Source: Psychrobacter sp. (GTDB taxonomy: Bacteria > Pseudomonadota > Gammaproteobacteria > Pseudomonadales > Moraxellaceae). Taken from it: a DNA stretch of 5,175 nt. Numbering within the stretch: position 1 is the stretch's first letter; every line of letters starts with the position of its first letter. A program made the translations under genes and the position numbers. Of the stretch, positions 1 through 5,175 are shown in pieces. The notes under the pieces are model-generated. The model searched no databases and was not told where the DNA came from. It saw only the letters and a list, made by a program, of their open reading frames with translations. The DNA lies in contig JARIAA010000211.1 in the NCBI GenBank assembly GCA_029264635.1, positions 1-5,175 of the forward strand. The letters are read 5' to 3'.

Positions 1-4
1 ACAT

Positions 5-796
5 ATGACCAGTACAGACGATATGCAAATCTTACTGACTTACGGTGACATTGCGCTTGCTAGTAGCTTGATTATCCTTGTGCTCATCGTGTCATGGCGA
101 CTACGTCTAAAGCTGACTAAGACTCTATTAACAGCTGCTATTCGTACCGTCGTCCAGCTCAGCTTTATTGGTCTGATACTCGCTTGGATTTTTGCCCGTG
201 AACAGTGGTATGAAGTATTATTAATTTTGACTATTATGACTTTGATTGCAGGAATAGCTGCTAAAAATAGAGTCAAACGCAGTTATAAAGGTTTATTTAC
301 TGACACTCTCATTGCTGTGAGTACATCAGCTATACTGGTCACCATCATCGCCATTGGGTTTATTTTAAGAGTAGAGCCATGGTATACACCGCAGTTTATT
401 ATTCCAATATTAGGTCTGATACTAGGCAATTCTTTGACCGCTATCTCCTTGACCAGCAACCAGCTTGTCGAATCGTTTCACGAACAGCAAGCCCGTATCG
501 ACATGATGTTAAGCCTGTCTGCACGACCTTTTGAAGCGGTACATGAGCAAATACGTGCTGCAGTCGTCAATGGTATGACGCCCACGCTTAATTCTATGCT
601 GGTGGTCGGTATTGTCAGTCTCCCAGGTATGATGACCGGTCAGATACTCGCTGGCGCAGATCCTACGCAAGCGGTACGCTATCAGATTGTGACGATGTTC
701 TTGATCTGTGTGAGTAGCACACTTGGCTGCACTATAAGTGCCCTTCTCATCTATAGACGTTTTTTTAATAGTAAAGAGCAATTTACTGTTCCTTAG
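5..796 (+). CDS. fetB: FetB-type ABC transporter permease (UPF0014 family)
   Basis: The 263-residue integral membrane protein matches the FetB/YbbM family (E. coli FetB is about 260 residues). In E. coli this permease pairs with the ATPase FetA and is linked to iron export and oxidative stress resistance. Hydrophobic segments lie near residues 15-31, 41-63, 69-86, 101-121, 131-150, 194-217 and 226-250. Family hallmarks seen are R47-T-V-V-Q51 in the second segment, G141-N142 in the fifth, S172-A-R-P175 in a cytoplasmic loop, and a very typical run at residues 196-227 containing N-S-M, L-P-G-M-M-T-G-Q, L-A-G-A-D-P and R-Y-Q. The start ATG lies in ATGA, so a TGA in another frame (6-8) overlaps it. 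This is the usual sign of translational coupling to an upstream gene, presumably fetA, off the left edge. The ribosome binding site is outside the window, and a later start at Met7 cannot be excluded. The family call is firm; iron as the substrate is inferred from E. coli. Confidence 0.9.
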   Translation: MTSTDDMQILLTYGDIALASSLIILVLIVSWRLRLKLTKTLLTAAIRTVVQLSFIGLILAWIFAREQWYEVLLILTIMTLIAGIAAKNRVKRSYKGLFTDTLIAVSTSAILVTIIAIGFILRVEPWYTPQFIIPILGLILGNSLTAISLTSNQLVESFHEQQARIDMMLSLSARPFEAVHEQIRAAVVNGMTPTLNSMLVVGIVSLPGMMTGQILAGADPTQAVRYQIVTMFLICVSSTLGCTISALLIYRRFFNSKEQFTVP

Positions 797-904
797 TAGT
801 TTATTTTTTTAACATACATAAGTTCACTTGTCTACTTTTTTTTATAGACTTTTAAATCTTTATATAATAATATTAACCTTAGCTACTATAATGTTACTAT
901 GACG

Positions 905-943
905 TAAGAGTACATGTATAGCTTATCTTATAAGAATCTCTTA
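905..943. repeat. nested inverted repeat (possible structured element)
   Basis: The outer arms TAAGAG (905-910) and CTCTTA (938-943) are exact complements. Inside them CTTAT (922-926) and ATAAG (930-934) form a second 5-bp stem with a 3-base loop. The 8-base palindrome TACATGTA (911-918) lies on the left side of the internal loop. No T-tract follows, so this is not a standard intrinsic terminator. The stems are short and AT-rich, so chance is a serious alternative. Confidence 0.25.
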
Positions 944-1020
944 GGTGAATATTAGACGCAGATGTAACTTTTATAGAGATCACGCTCACTTTATTATTCA
1001 TTCTTTTTAGTCAATTTTTG

Positions 1021-1026
1021 TATAAT
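1021..1026 (+). promoter_or_regulatory. candidate -10 box of the fadD leader region
   Basis: A perfect TATAAT with TG directly in front of it. The -35 region at the expected distance (about 997-1003) is weak, with TTCATT the closest match. Transcription would start near 1033, shortly before the ribosome binding site of the small leader ORF and about 180 bases before the fadD start. Perfect -10 hexamers also occur by chance in this AT-rich stretch, so the assignment rests mainly on position. Confidence 0.35.
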
Positions 1027-1054
1027 TTTGATGAGAGATTATAGGATATTAGCA

Positions 1055-1129
1055 ATGTCTGAGCGCCCGTCAAGTAATAAGGAGATTACGCATTTAGCAG
1101 CACCTTGTACTAGCTCACATTGGCGCTAA
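1055..1129 (+). CDS. possible 24-residue leader peptide upstream of fadD
   Basis: A short ORF starts at ATG 1055 and ends with TAA at 1127-1129. It is preceded by AGGA (1043-1046) with an 8-base spacer, which is good ribosome binding geometry, and by a TATAAT box at 1021-1026 at a distance fitting a very short 5' leader. The peptide begins M-S-E-R-P-S-S and ends T-S-S-H-W-R. It is polar, with no membrane segment or signal peptide and no run of a single amino acid that would suggest classical attenuation. A weak 5-bp pairing (TTAGC 1094-1098 with GCTAA 1125-1129) spans its end. I do not recognise it. It may be a regulatory leader ORF, the remnant of a gene, or chance. Confidence 0.25.
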   Translation: MSERPSSNKEITHLAAPCTSSHWR

Positions 1130-1179
1130 TTTGTGTTATTGACAGGGACAGAGATGCTCTCTTACCAACCCTTTCCCTA

Positions 1180-1191
1180 TATCAATTGATA
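1180..1191. promoter_or_regulatory. perfect 12-bp palindrome, possible operator ahead of fadD
   Basis: TATCAATTGATA reads the same on both strands and ends seven bases before the fadD ribosome binding site (GAGGA, 1198-1202). A repressor bound here would lie in the transcribed leader and act as a roadblock. It does not match what I know of the E. coli FadR site or the Pseudomonas PsrA site. The palindrome is AT-rich and has no flanking symmetry (A at 1179 against C at 1192). Confidence 0.25.
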
Positions 1192-1197
1192 CACTTT

Positions 1198-1202
1198 GAG
1201 GA
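1198..1202 (+). promoter_or_regulatory. ribosome binding site that sets the fadD start
   Basis: GAGGA lies eight bases upstream of ATG 1211, a near-ideal distance. It overlaps the end of the alternative TTG codon at 1196-1198, which argues against that earlier start. ATG 1217 would be 14 bases away, too far. The protein begins M-T-M-D-K-P-W from 1211, in line with the short lead before the conserved K-x-W in FadD proteins. Confidence 0.7.
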
Positions 1203-1210
1203 CGACAACA

Positions 1211-2902
1211 ATGACAATGGATAAACCTTGGTTAGACCATTATCCTAGCAATGTACCTAAAACGATCAATCCAGATAAATATGGCAACTTAATGGAGCTA
1301 TATGAAGAGTGTTTTGATCGTTTTCGCCTGCACCCTATGAGCATATGTATGGGGGTTACTCATACTTATAATGATGTTGATAAAGCGTCACTAGCAGTTG
1401 CTGCATGATTACAAGCACAAGGATTAACCAAAGGCAGTATTGTAGCGCTCATGATGCCAAACGTACCGCAATATTTACCAATTATGATCGGAATCTTGCG
1501 AGCAGGCTATGTTTGTACTCCTATTAACCCTTTATATACTGGACGAGAATTACGTCATCAATTAAATGACTCAGGCGCTAAGATTATATTTATCGTTTAT
1601 AATTTTGCTCAAGCTCTAGAGCAGGTGGTTGATGAAACTTCTATTAAACGCATTGTCCTATCAAAAATGGGCGATATGATGGGTTTGAAAGGTATTTTGG
1701 TCAATACAGTGATTCGCCAAGTCAAACGTTTGGTACCTAAATATAAATTAAATGATCCCAAGCACGAAGTTACTAAATTTCCTGATGTGCTTAAAAAAGG
1801 TAGAAACTTACCGTTTCGAGTACCCCAAATGGCGTTAGAGGAAAAGGCTATCTTGCAATATACAGGAGGGACTACAGGTTTATCAAAAGGAGCTGTTTTA
1901 ACTCAGCGCAACGTTGTAGCGGCTGCTTTACAGTCAGAAGCATGGTATCGACCTGTCACCTCAGAGATTAATGAGGTGTATATCAATATGGTTATGGCTC
2001 TACCGCTCTATCATATTTTTGCCTTTATGCTAAGTTTACTGGGTATGCGTTCAGGCTATACCTTTATATTAGTACCTAATCCCCGCGATATGCCAGGCTT
2101 TATTAAAACCTTATCAAAACAACCTTTCCATATCTTCCCTGCAGTCAATACTTTGTTCAAAGGTTTACTTGATCAGCCAAATTTTAAGCAGTTAGACTTT
2201 AGCTCGCTACATATTACGCAAGCTGGAGGTATGGCCGCCACAGAACAAACGGCAGCTCGCTGGTTAGAAGTGACGGGCCGTCCTATGGTCGAGGGTTGGG
2301 GAATGACTGAAAGTGTTGCCGCAGGTACGGCTAACGTCATTACCGATCGTAAGTTCAATGGCACTATTGGGGTGCCAGTACCTAGCGTCGATATTATTGT
2401 TCTTGATGACAATGATAAAAGAATGGGGATCGGTCAAGCGGGTGAGATGTGCATCAAAGGCCCTAATGTGACCTCTGGTTACTTCAATCACGATAATGGT
2501 GATAGCTTTACCGAAGATGGTTACTTTCGTACTGGAGATATCGTCAGTATGGATGAAAAAGGTTACTTTACTTTGCTTGATCGCAAAAAGGATATGATTT
2601 TGGTTTCAGGATTCAACGTTTTTCCAAACGAAATTGAGTCAGTCATGCTTGATTGTGAAGGGGTTATCGATTGTGCCGTCATTGGTATTCCTGATGAACG
2701 CCAAGGTGAAGCGGTCAAAATTTATATTGTGCCCTCAGACAACAATGTCACCGAAGAAGTCATTAAAGAATTTGCCCTAGATAACTTAACAGGTTACAAA
2801 TGCCCGCGGCATATCAAATTTGTTCATGAATTACCAAAAAGTAATGTAGGTAAGGTACTGCGTCAAAAACTGCGCGAACAGCATTTAGAAGAACAAGGTT
2901 AA
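1211..2902 (+). pseudogene. fadD: fadD-type long-chain fatty acid-CoA ligase, interrupted by an in-frame TGA
   Basis: FadD activates long-chain fatty acids to acyl-CoA with ATP through an acyl-AMP intermediate, at the inner face of the cytoplasmic membrane. The reading frame has 563 codons (E. coli FadD has 561 residues) and is collinear with it from the N-terminal P-W-L-D-H-Y-P segment to the end, but codon 66 is TGA (1406-1408). Past it all motifs are present: the ATP/AMP-binding Y-T-G-G-T-T-G at 217-223 with K227, E-G-W-G-M-T-E at 361-367, the FACS signature around 436-461 with D443 and D-R-K-K-D at 457-461, and the C-terminal P-K-S-N-V-G-K with presumed catalytic K548. The start ATG 1211 has GAGGA at 1198-1202, eight bases away; in-frame TTG 1196 and ATG 1217 are less likely. 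The 65-residue first part would be inactive. A restart at ATG 1451 lacks a good ribosome binding site and the first 80 residues. No second lesion is visible, so this is a recent pseudogene, a sequencing error or, less likely, a readthrough gene. Confidence 0.88.
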
Positions 2903-2927
2903 TCTAAGCCAATTACAAGTCCGCATA

Positions 2928-2960
2928 AAAAAGCCCTTTAAATAATTTAAAGGGCTTTTT
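2928..2960. terminator. bidirectional intrinsic terminator between convergent fadD and SDR genes
   Basis: A near-perfect hairpin: AAAAAGCCCTTTAAA (2928-2942) pairs with TTTAAAGGGCTTTTT (2946-2960) around a 3-base loop, giving 15 pairs with a GCCC/GGGC core. The A-tract on the left and the T-tract on the right let it end transcription in both directions. It begins 26 bases after the fadD stop and lies 19 bases beyond the stop codon of the minus-strand SDR gene, so it serves both. Confidence 0.9.
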
Positions 2961-2978
2961 CGATGACTAAATCATGAA

Positions 2979-3848
2979 CTAGCTAATCTTATTAACCACA
3001 TTGAGTGGCAAATGCTTCATCGCATGCCCTACAATTGACCATGGCAAGCTTGGCACACACGCTTCAACCATCTCAGACTCAATCGCCGCGACAATGGCTT
3101 TAGTGCCAGTATCGGCATCCACTTCAAATGGTAAGGGCTTGGCATTAGTATTGATCTCTGTACGAATATAACCTGGATAAATAGTGGAAACTTTAATAGG
3201 CAATTTAGTCAAGAGCATATCAGCACGAATACCCTCAGCTAAGTGCGCAAGAGCAGCTTTACTTGCCCCATAAGTGGTCATATGCTTTGGTAGACCGCGC
3301 ATGGCTGACATACTAGATATCACAACTAGATGACCATTGTTCTGCGCCCGAAATATATTCATCGCAGCTTCACACTGTGCTAGGGCAGAAATAAAATTAA
3401 TCTCAGCAGTACGGCGATTGGTTTCGAAGCGGCCCTTACCAATACGGCGGCTCTCACCTATCCCAGCATTGACCACTACGCGATCAATTTGACCAAAATC
3501 TTTAGCAAAAGCATTGAATACTTCAAATATAGTATCGTAATCAGTAACATCTAAAACACGATAAGCAATTTTTATGTCAGGATAAAGTTCTGTCAAATCT
3601 GCTTTGAGTTGTTCTAAGCGGTCAGTACGGCGAGCACAAATAGCTAAGTTATAGCCCAATTTTGCAAACAGCTTCGCCATTCCCTCGCCAAGACCTGAGC
3701 TGGCACCTGTCACTAAGACTGTTTTGTTTCGACCCACTTGAGCTTTGGTCAAACCTTTAAGATAGCGCGCTGGTTGAAGGGCACTTAATGCCTGATCTTT
3801 GCCTTGCTTAGCCGTCTGCGCTACGAGGGTCATTAGTTTATTTTGCAT
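2979..3848 (-). CDS. classical SDR family NAD(P)-dependent oxidoreductase
   Basis: A 289-residue short-chain dehydrogenase/reductase. After an N-terminal extension of about 40 residues with no membrane segment, a Rossmann fold begins with T47-G-A-S-S-G-L-G54 for cofactor binding. R73-R74 after the second strand favour NADP(H). The D-V-T at 100-102, N127-A-G129, and the catalytic set N151, S179, Y193 and K197 (Y-G-A-S-K) are all intact. P-G-Y-I-R-T-E follows in the usual place. The enzyme should therefore be active, with an unknown alcohol or ketone substrate. The start at 3848 is chosen because AAAGGA lies about six bases upstream; an ATG at 3866 would add six residues but has no ribosome binding site. 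It lies 206 bases downstream of the histidine phosphatase gene on the same strand, with its own probable promoter, and converges on fadD. A role in lipid or acyl-CoA metabolism is inferred from neighbours only. Confidence 0.88.
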   Translation of the reverse strand: MQNKLMTLVAQTAKQGKDQALSALQPARYLKGLTKAQVGRNKTVLVTGASSGLGEGMAKLFAKLGYNLAICARRTDRLEQLKADLTELYPDIKIAYRVLDVTDYDTIFEVFNAFAKDFGQIDRVVVNAGIGESRRIGKGRFETNRRTAEINFISALAQCEAAMNIFRAQNNGHLVVISSMSAMRGLPKHMTTYGASKAALAHLAEGIRADMLLTKLPIKVSTIYPGYIRTEINTNAKPLPFEVDADTGTKAIVAAIESEMVEACVPSLPWSIVGHAMKHLPLNVVNKIS

Positions 3849-3912
3849 AAGCAGTCCTTTGTACATCAGTACATTAATATAAAATCTACCATAAAACCTT
3901 TAAAAGCCCTAT

Positions 3913-3918
3913 ATTATA
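3913..3918 (-). promoter_or_regulatory. candidate -10 box for the SDR gene
   Basis: On the minus strand this reads TATAAT within CTACTATAATATAG. Transcription would start near 3906, giving a leader of about 57 bases before ATG 3848. No good -35 hexamer is found at 16-18 bases (around 3935-3942), so the promoter may be weak, activator-dependent, or not real. The 206-base gap upstream of the SDR gene supports an independent promoter. Confidence 0.4.
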
Positions 3919-4054
3919 GTAGATATGTCTTAGTGAATGAGTGGCGGTTATGTATCGTTGGTCGCAGTGATATCGTTATACATTGCCTATGACATCCAAA
4001 CATGTAATATAACTTAGCTCTCGATTGCAGATGCTAGAGCACTTATCGTTCCCA

Positions 4055-4804
4055 CTAGCGCCAAGTGACAAAGCGTTTGCCATCAGCAAATAAATGACTA
4101 TACTCATTTAAAGACAATAGTCGTGGGGCTTGTTCTTGTATAGTAATAGACGTAACCCCTGTGTTCACAAGGCTTTTATTGAGTTGGTAAGCCGTTCGAC
4201 TGCCTTGCTGCAATAAGTGAGCAGTGATAGCAGCAATGATACCACCTGAGGTAAAAACGAGTATGGTACTATCGCGCCCTATATGACTCAGTTGTTCTGC
4301 TTGTGCGCGTGCCTGTTCTAATGCCTGCTGCGCTCGTACACTAAACTGCGGCCAACTCTCCATATAGTCCATATCATTGTCACCTTTATGCCAGCGCTGC
4401 ATAGCAACATTAAACAATTCAGCCAAGCGCGCCTTAGGGGCATCAGACTTGGCAAGCTCTTCAGCAATCGCCTCTTTACTGCTAAAAGCAGGATTAGATT
4501 TGATAAATACATCTTTATGATTGAATTCATTAAAAGCTTCAATCATAGAGTTATCAGGCAGAGTCAGATCTGATACAAGCATGTTGTCAGCTGACATCAA
4601 CGGTTGGTAAGTTTCCCAAAAATGGCGAGCGGACTCTTGCTGTCTTATTAGACTGCCACTAAAGATGGCGTCAATTCGGCGCTGGGTGGTTGCATAGTGC
4701 TGTCCGAGCATCTTTGCTTGCTGCTGCCCAAGCGCTGAGAGTTGATCATAATTTTCCTCACCAAACGAGGCCTGACCATGACGTGCCAAGAGTATGGTTG
4801 TCAT
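4055..4804 (-). CDS. histidine phosphatase (phosphoglycerate mutase-like) family protein
   Basis: A 249-residue cytosolic protein of the histidine phosphatase superfamily. The N-terminal L-L-A-R8-H9-G10-Q motif carries the nucleophilic histidine and a phosphate-binding arginine. R54 in S-G-S-L-I-R-Q matches the second pocket arginine, and E93 in F-N-E-F-N is a candidate acid. Where most members have a second catalytic histidine (x-H-G-G), this protein reads F184-T-S186-G-G, so serine replaces it. I recall the same T-S-G-G pattern in related proteins of this group, which suggests a subfamily trait rather than decay. The substrate is unknown; phosphatase rather than mutase activity is the safer guess. 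The start ATG 4804 has AAGG about ten bases upstream, a slightly long spacing. It follows the phosphotransferase gene by 33 bases, so the two are probably one operon. Confidence 0.85.
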   Translation of the reverse strand: MTTILLARHGQASFGEENYDQLSALGQQQAKMLGQHYATTQRRIDAIFSGSLIRQQESARHFWETYQPLMSADNMLVSDLTLPDNSMIEAFNEFNHKDVFIKSNPAFSSKEAIAEELAKSDAPKARLAELFNVAMQRWHKGDNDMDYMESWPQFSVRAQQALEQARAQAEQLSHIGRDSTILVFTSGGIIAAITAHLLQQGSRTAYQLNKSLVNTGVTSITIQEQAPRLLSLNEYSHLFADGKRFVTWR

Positions 4805-4837
4805 AATGCTATTACCTTTTTATTATATTGTAGAGAC

Positions 4838-5175
4838 TTACTCTTTAGATGACTGGTTGCTTTCTTCAAAATAGCCTTTTGGTAAAATATTTCTCACAAT
4901 GTTTTGTATGGGGCTTGGCAGTTGCTCGATACTGGCAGCATCTACGCCCATCTCTTGCAAGTGTGGCTGTACGTGGGCCGTAAATAAGGCCTCCCCTTCG
5001 TATTGGGCAATCAGCTTTAAGCACTTGGCATGTAATACATGCACGATGATCCAAAAATTCTTAAAGGCAGGGTTTTGGGTTTGTTTATGATAATAGCGAT
5101 AATAAATTTGCTGCACAATTCCTGCTAGGCGAAACAGGCCAAACACTTCATAAAACGTCCAATTCGCAATTTGCA
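4838..5175 (-). CDS. APH-family phosphotransferase, C-terminal part (cut by window edge)
   Basis: The reading frame is open from the right edge to TAA at 4838-4840, about 112 codons. The visible segment reads A-N-W-T-F-Y-E-V-F-G-L-F-R-L-A-G-I and then Q-Q-I-Y-Y-R-Y. I recognise this as the C-terminal helical part of aminoglycoside phosphotransferase-like (ACAD10-type, choline kinase fold) proteins that often sit beside acyl-CoA dehydrogenase genes. The kinase core and its ATP- and metal-binding residues are outside the window, so activity cannot be judged. A GTG at 5146 could be read as a start, but conserved family sequence continues upstream of it, so it is internal. The C-terminus is polar and Ser/Glu-rich. 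The histidine phosphatase gene follows 33 bases downstream. Confidence 0.75.
   Translation of the reverse strand, partial: QIANWTFYEVFGLFRLAGIVQQIYYRYYHKQTQNPAFKNFWIIVHVLHAKCLKLIAQYEGEALFTAHVQPHLQEMGVDAASIEQLPSPIQNIVRNILPKGYFEESNQSSKE

Larger units (their letters stand above)
797..1210. other. AT-rich intergenic region between fetB and fadD
   Basis: About 410 bases with no long ORF. The part next to fetB (797-900) is T-rich and has no convincing hairpin terminator. It has TATAAT matches at 863-868 and 887-892, but such matches are expected by chance in DNA this AT-rich. The stretch 905-943 can fold as nested inverted repeats. The stretch 1021-1129 holds a TATAAT box, an AGGA ribosome binding site and a 24-codon ORF. 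A TTGACA match lies at 1139-1144, but the best -10 at normal spacing (about 1162-1168) is poor. A perfect palindrome at 1180-1191 precedes the fadD ribosome binding site. Overall this looks like the regulatory upstream region and leader of fadD. No RNA gene is recognised. Confidence 0.6.

Noticed and set aside
830..849. Terminator for fetB (GTCTA / TAGAC inverted repeat)
   Set aside because: Only 5 bp of stem, and the T-tract lies in the loop rather than after the stem, so it does not fit an intrinsic terminator.
1139..1144. TTGACA as the -35 of a fadD promoter
   Set aside because: The hexamer is perfect, but no acceptable -10 exists at 16-18 bases downstream (TTACCA or TACCAA only), so I did not list it as a promoter.
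1406..1450. TGA in fadD as a selenocysteine codon
   Set aside because: No convincing bacterial SECIS-like stem-loop follows the TGA, FadD enzymes have no cysteine or selenocysteine role at this position, and the E. coli residue there is tyrosine.
2173..2491. Minus-strand ORFs of 75-79 codons inside fadD
   Set aside because: They lie opposite conserved FadD sequence, have no recognisable motifs, and are shadows of the real frame. The same applies to the minus-strand ORFs inside fetB and the extra ORFs inside the histidine phosphatase and phosphotransferase genes.
1451..2902. The 483-codon downstream part of fadD as an independent functional gene
   Set aside because: No ribosome binding site is well placed before ATG 1451, and the start falls inside conserved FadD sequence, so the product would lack the first 80 residues of the adenylation domain.
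4017..4040. Terminator downstream of the histidine phosphatase gene (GCTCT / AGAGC)
   Set aside because: A 5-bp stem with a 14-base loop and no T-tract on the minus strand; too weak to call.

Overview
The window looks like chromosomal DNA from a moderately AT-rich gammaproteobacterium. Moraxellaceae is the best guess and Psychrobacter the most likely genus, judged from protein similarity patterns I recognise (FetB-type permease, FadD-type ligase, a phosphotransferase / histidine phosphatase / SDR cluster), AT-rich intergenic DNA and standard Shine-Dalgarno sites. This is recognition from memory, not a database search. No tRNA, rRNA, CRISPR array, insertion sequence, phage gene or attachment site is visible.

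Layout: (1) Plus strand, 5-796: a FetB/UPF0014-type ABC permease. Its ATGA start suggests that a partner ATPase gene ends just outside the left edge. (2) 797-1210: about 410 bases of AT-rich intergenic DNA with a consensus -10 box, a possible 24-codon leader ORF with a good ribosome binding site, a nested inverted repeat, and a perfect 12-base palindrome just ahead of fadD. (3) Plus strand, 1211-2902: a full-length fadD-type long-chain acyl-CoA synthetase gene broken only by an in-frame TGA at codon 66. (4) 2928-2960: a bidirectional hairpin terminator between convergent genes. (5) Minus strand, reading from the right edge: the C-terminal end of an APH-family phosphotransferase (cut by the window), a histidine phosphatase family gene 33 bases downstream, then a classical SDR oxidoreductase after a 206-base gap with its own probable promoter.

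Functionally, the right half looks like lipid or acyl-CoA metabolism. FadD activates fatty acids, and the convergent phosphotransferase / phosphatase / SDR group resembles clusters often found near acyl-CoA dehydrogenases. The permease on the left is probably an unrelated metal-export function. The most notable point is the single nonsense codon in an otherwise intact fadD. I see no convincing evidence of a new defence or mobile system here; the other regulatory observations are modest and flagged as such.
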